Shown here in pieces: positions 6,547 to 13,448 of a stretch of 20,330 nt of DNA (position 1 is the stretch's first letter; each line of letters opens with the position of its first letter). The notes beneath the pieces are model-generated. The model was not told the origin of the DNA, searched no databases, and saw nothing but the letters and a program-made list of their open reading frames with translations. A program made the translations under genes and the position numbers. Origin of the DNA: a virus. The DNA lies in the IMG/VR virus record IMGVR_UViG_3300021964_000725, positions 1 through 20,330 of that record; one strand, written 5' to 3'.

Positions 6547-8271
6547 ATGATAACGTTTAAGACCTTAAGGTTCAAGAACTTCTTGAGCACTGGTGATAAT
6601 TTCACCGAAATCGATTTCACAGAAAACAAAAGCACACTTATAGTTGGACAAAATGGAGCAGGTAAATCTACTATGCTTGATGCTCTATCTTTTGCTTTAT
6701 TTGGTGTTCCTCATAGAAAAATCAAAAAACCACAAATGATAAATTCTGTGAATGGAAAAGGAACACTTGTCGACATTACTTTTGATATTGGTAGTAACTC
6801 TTATCGTGTTATGAGAGGAATTAAACCAAATAAGTTTGAGATATGGAAAAACGATAAAATGGTTAACCAAGATTCTCATTCTAAAGAATATCAAAAAATA
6901 CTCGAACAAAACATACTTAAACTTAATCACAAATCATTTCACCAAATTGTTGTACTTGGTTCATCATCGTTTGTTCCATTCATGCAATTACAACCAGGTC
7001 ATCGCAGAGAGATTATAGAAGATTTACTTGACATTGGTATTTTCTCTAAGATGAATATGCTAATCAAAGAAAAAATATCATTGCTAAAAGATAGGATTAA
7101 AGAAAATGGACACAAACTTGACATCATTTCGACCAAGATCGAATCACAAAGAAAGTACCTTAGAGACATCACGCAAATTAATGAGGACCTCAAAGAAAGC
7201 AAGAATAGATCGATTGAGAAGCTACGTAACGAGATCGGAGATCTTCACCGTGAAAATGAATCTCTCAGTAGTATCGTTGATGAGACGGAACCTCTTACGC
7301 TAGAAAAAAGTAAATCAGTAGAAGATAAGTTAGCTAAAATAAACGAATACAACACTCAATTCAAAACAGAAATGAGAGCTGTGGTAAAGAATGCTAAGTT
7401 TTATGAAGAGAATGAAAACTGTCCATCATGTGAACAAGAGATTTCTACTGAAGTAAAAGAACTACAATTACAAAAATCCAAAGATCGAGCAAAAGAATTA
7501 CAAAAAGGAATTGATGAAGCAACTGCACAGTTTGATATGCTTAAAGAGGAACAAGCAGATCTATATTCGAAGTTAGAAGAAATAAGAAATCATCAAAAAA
7601 CTATTCATAGTAATACTCATTCTATTACAAGATTACACTCATCTATTGATGATATTCAAAAAGAAATCAGCTCTATGAATACTGATAATGCTGACTTAGC
7701 AAAAGCGAACAATGAGCTTAGTGATTATATGAAAGAAAAAGAAGATTATGTCACAGAAAAAATAAAGCTTAATGATGAGTCGCAATATAATAGTGTAATT
7801 GTTGAACTACTTAGAGATACAGGTATTAAAACTAAAATCATTAAACAGTATCTACCTGTAATGAATCAGTTAATCAATCAATACTTACAAATACTCGATT
7901 TCTTTGTGTCATTTAATATTGATGAAAGTTTCCAAGAAACTATACAATCAAGACATAGAGATGAATTTACTTATGATTCATTCTCAGAAGGTGAGAAACA
8001 AAGAATTGACTTAGCATTGCTGTTTACTTGGAGAATGATAGCTAAGATGAAAAACAGTGTTGCTACAAACTTATTAATACTTGACGAAACGTTTGATTCA
8101 TCTTTGGATGGAGACGGAGTAGAAAATTTAATGAAAATACTAAATTCACTTGATGACAATACGAATGTATTTGTTATTAGCCACAAAGGTGATTTACTCG
8201 ATGGAAAATTCTCAAACAAAATAGAATTTGTAAAAGAGAAAAACTTCAGTAAGATGAAAAAAGTAGCATGA
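6547..8271 (+). CDS. 46: gp46 recombination nuclease ATPase subunit (SbcC/Rad50-like)
   Basis: This is the SMC-like ATPase partner of gp47. The 574 aa contain, in order, the N-terminal MITFKTLRFKNFLSTG, Walker A GQNGAGKS (34-41), a Q-loop region (LGSSSFVPFMQL), a coiled-coil arm (about 165-285), the zinc hook CPSC (292-295), the return coiled coil (about 300-410), the ABC signature FSEGEKQR (479-486), Walker B NLLILDE (508-514), a D-loop and the H-loop His in VISHKG (546). Every key residue is present, so an active enzyme is expected. The length is similar to T4 gp46 (560 aa). It follows the 53-aa gene with a 3-base gap and ends the block started by the promoter at 4681. Confidence 0.97.
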   Translation: MITFKTLRFKNFLSTGDNFTEIDFTENKSTLIVGQNGAGKSTMLDALSFALFGVPHRKIKKPQMINSVNGKGTLVDITFDIGSNSYRVMRGIKPNKFEIWKNDKMVNQDSHSKEYQKILEQNILKLNHKSFHQIVVLGSSSFVPFMQLQPGHRREIIEDLLDIGIFSKMNMLIKEKISLLKDRIKENGHKLDIISTKIESQRKYLRDITQINEDLKESKNRSIEKLRNEIGDLHRENESLSSIVDETEPLTLEKSKSVEDKLAKINEYNTQFKTEMRAVVKNAKFYEENENCPSCEQEISTEVKELQLQKSKDRAKELQKGIDEATAQFDMLKEEQADLYSKLEEIRNHQKTIHSNTHSITRLHSSIDDIQKEISSMNTDNADLAKANNELSDYMKEKEDYVTEKIKLNDESQYNSVIVELLRDTGIKTKIIKQYLPVMNQLINQYLQILDFFVSFNIDESFQETIQSRHRDEFTYDSFSEGEKQRIDLALLFTWRMIAKMKNSVATNLLILDETFDSSLDGDGVENLMKILNSLDDNTNVFVISHKGDLLDGKFSNKIEFVKEKNFSKMKKVA

Positions 8272-8276
8272 TTGCA

Positions 8277-8305
8277 TGTACAATAACTGTTACTTGTGGT
8301 AGAAT
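8277..8305 (+). promoter_or_regulatory. Promoter of gene 45
   Basis: TGTACA (8277-8282), a 17-base spacer and TAGAAT (8300-8305) with an extended -10 TGTGG. The stretch GCATGTACAAT is identical to that in front of the methyltransferase gene at 16008. The predicted start near 8312 leaves about 21 bases of leader with TTGGAG before the ATG. Confidence 0.8.
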
Positions 8306-8332
8306 GGATATAATTGAACTTGGAGCTATATT

Positions 8333-9007
8333 ATGGAACTATCTGAAAAAACCCTAGATGTCTTAAAGAACTTTGCTACCATTAATCCTAACTTAGTGAT
8401 TAAACCTGGTAATGTTCTAAAGACAGTTGCAGAAGCTAAAAATGTTATGAGCGCTGCAACAGTCGACGTTGAATTTCCTCAACAAGTCGGCATATATGAT
8501 CTCAATGAATTTCTCAGTGTACTTAACTTGGTTGATGGACCAAGACTTAAGTTTGAAGACAACTATGTCTTTATTGGTGATTCAGCTGGAAGATCTCGTG
8601 TTAAGTATTTCTTTTCCGATCCTGAAATGCTTACTTCTACAGAAAAGAATATTGAAATGCCAGAAGCAGATGTGAAGTTTACTTTACAGAATAATGTACT
8701 GAATAAACTTAAGAAAGCTGCATCTGTGCTAAGTCATTCTGAAATATGTGTATCAGTTGTTGATGGTGTTCTCAACATCGCAGTAGCTGATGCAAAAAAT
8801 TCCACATCAAACATCTTTTCAATCGATGTTGATGGTGAATACAAAAGTGACAACTTTAAAGTTTATATTCTAACAGACAATCTAAAACTTATTCCTGGTG
8901 ATTACGAAGTTGAACTATCTTCTCGTAATATATCGAGATTTAAGAAAGTAGAAGATTCTGTTGAATATTTTATAGCGCTAGAAAAACACTCAACCTTCGG
9001 AGGTTAA
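8333..9007 (+). CDS. 45: DNA polymerase sliding clamp gp45
   Basis: The trimeric clamp that holds gp43 on DNA and also activates late transcription with gp55. It has 224 aa (T4: 228). The N-terminus LSEKTLDVLKNFATINPNL aligns with T4 LSKDTTALLKNFATINSGI, and VGIYDLNEFLSVLNLV with T4 VAIYDLNGFLGILSLV; the C-terminal PGDYEVELSS and YFIALEKHSTF match T4 PGNYKLLLWA and YVVALEADSTH. The gene has its own promoter and an extra terminator after the next gene, so it can be made in excess over the clamp loader. The ATG follows GGAG and the CTATATT context. Confidence 0.95.
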   Translation: MELSEKTLDVLKNFATINPNLVIKPGNVLKTVAEAKNVMSAATVDVEFPQQVGIYDLNEFLSVLNLVDGPRLKFEDNYVFIGDSAGRSRVKYFFSDPEMLTSTEKNIEMPEADVKFTLQNNVLNKLKKAASVLSHSEICVSVVDGVLNIAVADAKNSTSNIFSIDVDGEYKSDNFKVYILTDNLKLIPGDYEVELSSRNISRFKKVEDSVEYFIALEKHSTFGG

Positions 9008-9008
9008 A

Positions 9009-9218
9009 ATGGCTGACAAAAAAGCAGAAAAAAATCATGATCAAGTATATGATCTATCGAACAGAGTGTCAAGATCAGTAATTGCTGTGATTGATACAGT
9101 TGTTCAACGTGGTGGTTTCCGCGGTGAAGAGTTGACTACAATTGGTCAACTACGAGACCAAGCAGTGCAATTGGTTCAAGTTTGTGAAGCAAACAGAGCT
9201 GAAGCATCTGCTGAATAA
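9009..9218 (+). CDS. Small conserved phage protein after gene 45 (69 aa)
   Basis: The start is one base after the gene 45 stop, with a strong GGAGG Shine-Dalgarno sequence inside the end of gene 45. The 69-aa product is probably helical: a charged N-terminus (MADKKAEKNHDQ), a long amphipathic stretch (LSNRVSRSVIAVIDTVVQRG) and a second helix (TIGQLRDQAVQLVQVCEANRA). It has no membrane span and no recognised domain. In T4 the gene beside 45 is rpbA (129 aa), which this does not resemble. A terminator follows directly, so 45 and this gene form a two-gene transcript. A role with the clamp is possible from position only. Confidence 0.85.
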   Translation: MADKKAEKNHDQVYDLSNRVSRSVIAVIDTVVQRGGFRGEELTTIGQLRDQAVQLVQVCEANRAEASAE

Positions 9219-9223
9219 TGAAT

Positions 9224-9250
9224 GGGAGGCTTCGGCCTCCCTTTATTTTT
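9224..9250 (+). terminator. Rho-independent terminator between genes 45 and 44
   Basis: A 7-bp GC-rich stem (GGGAGGC with GCCTCCC) closes on the very stable C(TTCG)G tetraloop and is followed by TTTATTTTT. It sits between the clamp block and the clamp-loader block. No clear promoter follows before gene 44, so 44 and its partners probably depend on partial read-through. Confidence 0.92.
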
Positions 9251-9255
9251 ATATT

Positions 9256-9312
9256 ATGAATAAGGTGAAAAATGTCAAAAGACTTTTTATGGGTCGAGAA
9301 ATATCGACCTAA
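9256..9312 (+). other. Possible 18-codon upstream reading frame overlapping gene 44 start
   Basis: An ATG in the context TTTTATATTATG opens an 18-codon frame (MNKVKNVKRL...) that runs across the gene 44 start in another frame and stops at TAA 9310-9312. The same ATATTATG context is the true start of four other genes here. No Shine-Dalgarno sequence lies upstream; the segment directly follows the terminator's T-run. It could be a decoy start or translational control site, or chance. Confidence 0.3.
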
Positions 9313-10204
9313 AACAATCCAAGAATGTATCTTACCAGATCAATTACAAAATACTTTTTCCAAGATTGTTGCTAATGGTGAAATACCAAATATGTTGTTT
9401 ACTGGTACAGCAGGTCTAGGTAAAACAACAGTAGCAAAAGCAATATGTAATGAACTTGATCTTGATTATATTATTATCAATGGTTCCGAAGAAGGTAATA
9501 TCGATACTCTTCGCGGAAAGATCAAACAGTTTGCTTCATCTGTATCACTATCTGGTGGTTACAAAGTCGTCATTCTAGACGAAGCAGATTATCTTAATCC
9601 TCAATCGACCCAACCAGCTCTTCGTGGATTTATCGAAGAATTTTCTGATAACTGTCGATTCATTCTAACGTGTAACTTTAAGAATCGTATCATTGAACCA
9701 CTTCATTCTCGATGTGGTGTCTATGAGTTTAATACTTCTAAAAAAGATATGGTTCCTCTTGCAGAAAAGTTTCTTAGTCGATTAGAGTTTATACTACAAA
9801 CAGAAAACGTTGAGTTTAACAAAAAAGTATTGATTGAACTGATTATGAAATACGCACCAGATTGGCGTAGAATCATAAATGAATGTCAACGTAACTCAAT
9901 CAGTGGCACATTGAGTTTAGATGCTTTACACACAACATCTAATTATGACGATCTATTTGCTTTCTTAAAATCAAAAGACTTTAAAAAGATGAGAACATGG
10001 GTCGCAAATAACATAGATACTGATGCAAGTGCAATATTTAGAGCATTATATGATCGTATGAATGACAAAGTTGAAGCTGCAAGTGTACCTCAACTCGTAC
10101 TTATACTTGCTGATTATCAGTACAAGAATGCCTTTGTTGCTGATCATGAATTAAATGTTGTTGCTTGTTTAACGGAAGTAATGGCAAATGTTAATTTTAA
10201 ATAA
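9272..10204 (+). CDS. 44: Clamp loader large subunit gp44 (AAA+ ATPase)
   Basis: The ATPase subunit of the gp44/gp62 clamp loader, which opens gp45 and places it on primer-template DNA. It has 310 aa (T4: 319). Seen are the N-terminal LWVEKYRPKTIQECILP, Walker A GTAGLGKT (45-52), Walker B VVILDEAD (99-106), sensor 1 LTCNF (Asn 135), the SRC motif HSRC (145-148) with its arginine finger, and the RFC-like lid and helical collar. The ATG follows AAGGTG. The gene lies just after the inter-block terminator and its end overlaps the following oxygenase gene by 17 bases. Confidence 0.96.
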   Translation: MSKDFLWVEKYRPKTIQECILPDQLQNTFSKIVANGEIPNMLFTGTAGLGKTTVAKAICNELDLDYIIINGSEEGNIDTLRGKIKQFASSVSLSGGYKVVILDEADYLNPQSTQPALRGFIEEFSDNCRFILTCNFKNRIIEPLHSRCGVYEFNTSKKDMVPLAEKFLSRLEFILQTENVEFNKKVLIELIMKYAPDWRRIINECQRNSISGTLSLDALHTTSNYDDLFAFLKSKDFKKMRTWVANNIDTDASAIFRALYDRMNDKVEAASVPQLVLILADYQYKNAFVADHELNVVACLTEVMANVNFK

Positions 10205-10724
10205 AGATCCTTTTTTAGCTACAGCTGAGTTAGAACTAGAAGATAGAGATTTCTTAATAGCTAAAATCAGAGAAAAAGCATCAAAAGAACAATCTAAAAC
10301 AAGCATTAGATTAAATACTGCATACTGTAAAATATATCAGCCTTACAAGTTTAATGAAGATACCTTTGATAATTGTAGAAACGTATTTTCAGAAAAAATA
10401 TCAGAAATGATGAACGGCAGATATAAAGTCAATGGTGACATATGGGGATTAGATTACGAAAATGGTGAAGGTACAGCAATGCATCATCATGAAGGACCAC
10501 ATCAAAGAGTATCGGCCATATATTACTTAGTTGCAGATGAAGGGTGTGGAAGTTTAGTTTTGCAAAACCCTGATATTGAAATAGAACCAAAACCAAATAT
10601 GTTTGTATTGTTTGATTCATCTTTAGTGCATGGTGTTTTACCTGCAATAAACGAAGAAGCGAAAAGAACATGCATAGCAATGAACGCGAGATTTTTACAT
10701 GAACCCATTCGACTATCTAAATAG
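10188..10724 (+). CDS. 2OG-Fe(II) oxygenase-like protein between genes 44 and 62
   Basis: The second half has the double-stranded beta-helix pattern of phage 2-oxoglutarate/Fe(II) dioxygenases: a His cluster (MHHHEGPHQRVSAIYYL, 98-114) giving the first metal ligands, a GSLVLQNP strand, NMFVLFDSSLVHGV with the distal His (148), and KRTCIAMNARF with the Arg (160) that would hold 2-oxoglutarate. The usual HxD is not plain; HHHE may use Glu 102, or a His, in place of Asp. The ATG lies inside the end of gene 44 with CGGAAG about 9 bases upstream, and the end overlaps gene 62 by 26 bases. T4 has no gene here. The substrate is unknown; such enzymes hydroxylate protein, nucleic acid or small molecules. 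Confidence 0.8.
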   Translation: MLILNKDPFLATAELELEDRDFLIAKIREKASKEQSKTSIRLNTAYCKIYQPYKFNEDTFDNCRNVFSEKISEMMNGRYKVNGDIWGLDYENGEGTAMHHHEGPHQRVSAIYYLVADEGCGSLVLQNPDIEIEPKPNMFVLFDSSLVHGVLPAINEEAKRTCIAMNARFLHEPIRLSK

Positions 10725-11085
10725 TATAAACTGGACAAAGAAAAATATCATGAAAGATGATATTGATGAGAAAGCTTATAATCCATTTCTTGTAAATCGT
10801 ACGCTTTCTTATTTCCAAGATACAATTGCTTATGCTAATATCATGAATCAGTATCATCATCTTGATAATCGTTTACAATACGAATTTTATATAAATATAA
10901 TCAGACAAAGAAAAAGATTCTCGAAATGGATCAAACCTGAAACCAGCGAGGACATTGAGGTGATTATGGAGTATTATGGATATAGTAATGAAAAGGCCAG
11001 ACAGGCACTCCCTCTCCTCAGTTCCGAGCAATTAAAACAAATAAAACAAAAGGTGGATAAAGGTGGACGAAGAACAAATAGTTGA
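10699..11085 (+). CDS. 62: Clamp loader small subunit gp62
   Basis: gp62 completes the gp44(4):gp62(1) clamp loader. This protein has 128 aa against 187 in T4 and looks like the compact form found in marine T4-like phages. Visible segments are the N-terminal MNPFDYLNSINWTKKNIM, the helix YFQDTIAYANIMNQYHHL, RKRFSKWIKP (T4 GKRYGKWAKL) and the C-terminal YYGYSNEKARQALPLL, where T4 has an equivalent helix. Position between 44 and regA supports the call. The start lies within the oxygenase gene and its end within regA, so translation is probably coupled through the whole 44-to-regA chain. Confidence 0.9.
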   Translation: MNPFDYLNSINWTKKNIMKDDIDEKAYNPFLVNRTLSYFQDTIAYANIMNQYHHLDNRLQYEFYINIIRQRKRFSKWIKPETSEDIEVIMEYYGYSNEKARQALPLLSSEQLKQIKQKVDKGGRRTNS

Positions 11086-11476
11086 ATGGACACCAGCTTC
11101 AATGCTGGAAGTCATACTAAACGAACCAGACGATTTCCTAAAGGTACGTGAAACACTTACACGTATCGGTGTAGCCTCAAGACAAGGTAACAAATTATTT
11201 CAATCATGTCATATACTTCATAAACAAGGCAGATATTTCATAGTACATTTTAAAGAACTATTCTTGTTAGATGGGCGTAAAGCAAACCTAGAAGAGGGTG
11301 ATATTGCACGTAGAAATAGTATTGCAACTTTACTTAGTGATTGGGGATTAGTTACAGTTCAAAACCAAGAGCAGCTTCAACCAGTTGCTCCATTGCGACA
11401 AATTAAAGTGATAGCTTTTAAAGAAAAAGATGAATGGGAACTTTGTGCAAAATACAACATCGGCAGTAAACAGTAA
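11063..11476 (+). CDS. regA: RegA translational repressor
   Basis: RegA binds mRNAs of early genes near their start codons and blocks ribosome binding. The match to T4 is clear: EPDDFLKVRETLTRIGVAS, LFQSCHILHKQGRYFIVHFK, RRNSIATLLSDWGL and the C-terminus DEWELCAKYNIGS (T4 HEWKLVPKYTIGN). The GTG at 11063 has a good Shine-Dalgarno sequence (AAAGGTG) and gives 137 aa. The in-frame ATG at 11102 lines up exactly with the T4 N-terminus (MLEVILNEPDDF against MIEITLKKPEDF) and would give 124 aa, but has poor ribosome-binding sequence; either start is possible. The gene overlaps gene 62 by 23 bases and the next gene by 47. Confidence 0.95.
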   Translation: MDEEQIVEWTPASMLEVILNEPDDFLKVRETLTRIGVASRQGNKLFQSCHILHKQGRYFIVHFKELFLLDGRKANLEEGDIARRNSIATLLSDWGLVTVQNQEQLQPVAPLRQIKVIAFKEKDEWELCAKYNIGSKQ

Positions 11477-12086
11477 CTTCTTAGACGATGTTAGAGCAGG
11501 AAAGCCTCATTTCTTTGGCAAAATAAACAGAGTCAAAGACTTTTCTTTTATAGATTGGGTTAAACTTATAGAAGGACACCCAAAAGATGACCTTAATGGT
11601 GAGCAAAAGAAAAAGCTTAAAGTATATAAGTATAAGCAAAACGCAATAGAATTGAGACACTTAGAACGTAGAGATTCTATACCTCCATGGTTTAAAGAAT
11701 TATTAGCTCGTATGCGGACTACATTTCATAAGAATCATGTTACAGCAATAGGGTTTGGAAGTTTTACTGCAGATGCAGAAAGTTTTAAAATACACCGCGA
11801 TAGAATGGACGTGGTATATTTACAAGTTTTAGGTAGGGTGAAATTATCATTGTGGAAACCAACTGTTCCAGTTTCACCTGTTCATAATACTCTACAATCG
11901 CCAGAAGATACATTTAACCCAAAATCAGATTTAGATAAAGCAGAAAAGTTTTGGGAAAGAGTATTTGAACCAGACCAGTTGTTATGGATTCCAAGAGGTA
12001 CGTATCACTATATCGAACCTTTAGAAACTCGATTAGCAATTTCTTTTGGAATTGAGGGTCCTACAAACCCAAAAACGTATATATAG
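11430..12086 (+). CDS. JmjC/cupin-type 2OG oxygenase-like protein
   Basis: 218 aa. The C-terminal part carries the signature of JmjC/cupin-like hydroxylases (Cupin_4-like): FKIHRDRMDVVYLQVLG (119-135), with His 122-x-Asp 124 as first metal ligands, then GRVKLSLWKP, then LLWIPRGTYHYIEPL with the distal His 193, and a final LAISFGIEGP strand. In relatives from bacteria such enzymes hydroxylate ribosomal proteins; whether that holds here is unknown. The N-terminal 90 residues are charged and not recognised. The ATG at 11430 overlaps regA by 47 bases and has only a weak AAGAAAAAG upstream, so the exact start is uncertain. It is the last gene of the clamp-loader chain. Confidence 0.78.
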   Translation: MNGNFVQNTTSAVNSNFLDDVRAGKPHFFGKINRVKDFSFIDWVKLIEGHPKDDLNGEQKKKLKVYKYKQNAIELRHLERRDSIPPWFKELLARMRTTFHKNHVTAIGFGSFTADAESFKIHRDRMDVVYLQVLGRVKLSLWKPTVPVSPVHNTLQSPEDTFNPKSDLDKAEKFWERVFEPDQLLWIPRGTYHYIEPLETRLAISFGIEGPTNPKTYI

Positions 12087-12089
12087 TAT

Positions 12090-12117
12090 TGTATATGCCG
12101 GGTGGTCCGGGTATACA
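12090..12117 (+). promoter_or_regulatory. Possible hsp20 promoter with overlapping hairpin
   Basis: TGTATA (12090-12095), a 16-base spacer and TATACA (12112-12117) form a variant of the recurrent promoter element but lack the TG of the extended -10. The same bases form an inverted repeat: GTATA and CCGG on the left pair with CCGG and TATAC on the right (12091-12116) around a GTGGT loop. It could be an operator or an RNA hairpin. Confidence 0.45.
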
Positions 12118-12146
12118 CTAACCTTGCTTAAACTTAGGAGGTAAAT

Positions 12147-12614
12147 ATGACAGGCGTTAGAAGCTTATTTCCACGCGCAAGTTTTGTTGGCTTTGATCAT
12201 TTCTTAGCAGAAGTAGATATGGCTGCGAAACAAGCAAAAGATAACTATCCCCCACACAACATTGTCAAATACACAGATGATGATTATCATATTGAGTTAG
12301 CCGTTGCTGGTTTCTCTCAAGATGAGTTGAATGTTGACGTGAAGGATAGAACCCTTACCGTAACAGGTGAGCATCAAACTAGAGGCCGAGAATTTATTCA
12401 TAGAGGTATCTCAACGAAAAAATTCAAGCGTGTCTTTAGGCTGTCCGAGTACACACAAGTAGTTGGAGCCGATCTAGTGGATGGAATACTGGTCATCAAA
12501 TTGAAAGTAGTCGTCCCAGAAGATCAGCGTCCTCGTAGTATTGAAATTAAAAAACATGACAATTACGAGGAGATAATTAATGAAAACACTTCAGAAAAGA
12601 CTGCAACGTCTTGA
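12147..12614 (+). CDS. Small heat shock protein (Hsp20/IbpA-like)
   Basis: An ATP-independent holdase chaperone of the alpha-crystallin family, 155 aa. The crystallin domain runs from about residue 38 to 122: YHIELAVAGFSQDELNVDV, LTVTGEH, then RGISTKKFKRVFRLSEY and the end GADLVDGILVIKL. The C-terminal I-x-I motif (IEI, 132-134), which locks oligomers together, is present. A strong GGAGGT precedes the ATG. Hsp20 genes are a known trait of marine T4-like phages, and a role in assembly of phage proteins has been proposed. The end carries a second overlapping gene in another frame. Confidence 0.95.
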   Translation: MTGVRSLFPRASFVGFDHFLAEVDMAAKQAKDNYPPHNIVKYTDDDYHIELAVAGFSQDELNVDVKDRTLTVTGEHQTRGREFIHRGISTKKFKRVFRLSEYTQVVGADLVDGILVIKLKVVVPEDQRPRSIEIKKHDNYEEIINENTSEKTATS

Positions 12615-12702
12615 TACTGAAACTGTAGGGTATGTACAATCAGGCGTCATTTGTGGCGTGATTGCTTCACTACCTTATTGGTTTTTAACAACAGTATTAT
12701 AA
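12580..12702 (+). CDS. 40-aa single-span membrane peptide overlapping hsp20
   Basis: An ATG with AGGAG 7 bases upstream (12568-12572) opens a 40-codon frame that begins inside the last 35 bases of hsp20. The product has a basic N-terminus (MKTLQKRLQRLD) and then one hydrophobic stretch (SGVICGVIASLPYWFLTTVL) long enough to cross the membrane once, with the C-terminus at its end. The layout predicts a small inner-membrane protein, N-terminus inside. I recognise no family. Good start signal, coupling to hsp20 and a clear membrane segment argue that it is real. Possible roles include altering host membrane or lysis timing, but this is not shown. Confidence 0.65.
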   Translation: MKTLQKRLQRLDTETVGYVQSGVICGVIASLPYWFLTTVL

Positions 12703-12713
12703 GATAAAAGCAC

Positions 12714-12743
12714 GTGGCAGTCAGGCAGTTGTTTGGCTGCCAC
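12714..12743 (+). promoter_or_regulatory. RNA hairpin upstream of the glycosyltransferase-like gene
   Basis: GTGGCAGTC (12714-12722) pairs with GGCTGCCAC (12735-12743), nine base pairs including one G-T pair, around a 12-base loop. It ends 12 bases before the ATG at 12756. No T-run follows, so it is not a standard terminator. It could protect the mRNA end or control translation. Confidence 0.6.
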
Positions 12744-12755
12744 ACTTGGAATATT

Positions 12756-13448
12756 ATGAAAGCATACATGATTATGGATTTTGATAATCCAGTATCCGTC
12801 GCATACTCTAAAATGTCTATAGAATCTTTTAAATGTGTAGAAGATTTGATAGAGATTATTCCTATTCAATGCACTAAACCAAAAGATCTCGTTTGGATCG
12901 ATGAAGTCGATCAATGGGGAGTAGGTCCTATGATTGAAATAGAAGGACTTAAATTTTCTTTTTGGCCTCATCAAGTAATAAGAAGTGGAGATAGAGATTG
13001 GACAGAAATAGAAAAAGCAGTTGTTGTAAGTCATTTAAAACTCATGTTAAAAGAAGAGCAAGAACGATTTATTATTATGGAACATGATGCTTATCTAACA
13101 GATGAAGAAAAATTTAGAAGCGATTTCAAAAGAATGACGAACTATGCAATATGGATGCCAGGAATTGCAATGGAATGTTATTCAATAAGCAATAAATTTA
13201 AAGACTATATGAAATGGTTTATTGTAGAAAAGAACTGGAACACTTTTGCTGGTGGACCTATGGGTTACATAGAAAAAATTTCAAGAGAATGGAAAAGATT
13301 GTGGCCAAAAGATGGAAGGAAAAACTTATTAACAGATAATTCATCTGCACCAGTAACTCAAATTTACTCCAAATCGTTAGGAGTAACAATAGATCATTTA
13401 TTACCAGACAAATATGCGGAGCAACCAAATCTTTTTATCATTGATTAA
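12756..13448 (+). CDS. Glycosyltransferase-like protein (GT25-type)
   Basis: A 230-aa soluble protein. The stretch AVVVSHLKLMLKEEQE followed by RFIIMEHDAYL (about 88-113) resembles the GT25 pattern in which a conserved SHL helix precedes a strand ending in the metal-binding EDD; here the motif reads EHDA, so it lacks the usual second Asp. Other segments (AIWMPGIAMECYSIS, FAGGPMGYIEKI) fit a GT-A type fold, in which an acceptor-side GG loop is common. The ATG at 12756 is preferred over the GTG at 12714, because the latter lies in a hairpin and the ATG sits in the ATATTATG context used by other genes here. Sugar transfer to phage DNA, virion protein or host surface is possible; the substrate is unknown. 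Confidence 0.6.
   Translation: MKAYMIMDFDNPVSVAYSKMSIESFKCVEDLIEIIPIQCTKPKDLVWIDEVDQWGVGPMIEIEGLKFSFWPHQVIRSGDRDWTEIEKAVVVSHLKLMLKEEQERFIIMEHDAYLTDEEKFRSDFKRMTNYAIWMPGIAMECYSISNKFKDYMKWFIVEKNWNTFAGGPMGYIEKISREWKRLWPKDGRKNLLTDNSSAPVTQIYSKSLGVTIDHLLPDKYAEQPNLFIID

Noticed and set aside
6091-6635. Long minus-strand frames opposite genes 47 and 46, and others across the window
   Set aside because: They lie fully opposite strong genes, lack start signals and look like hydrophobic low-complexity shadow sequences.
12124-12131. T4 MotA-box-like TTGCTTAA before hsp20
   Set aside because: The expected -10 at 12-13 bases further would fall in the Shine-Dalgarno and start codon region, so it is unlikely to be used.
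12118-12149. RNA thermometer in the hsp20 leader
   Set aside because: The predicted leader is only about 24 bases and I find no pairing that hides the GGAGGT.
12714-12755. GTG start giving a longer glycosyltransferase-like protein
   Set aside because: The GTG is the base of a hairpin with no Shine-Dalgarno before it; the ATG at 12756 fits the shared start context.
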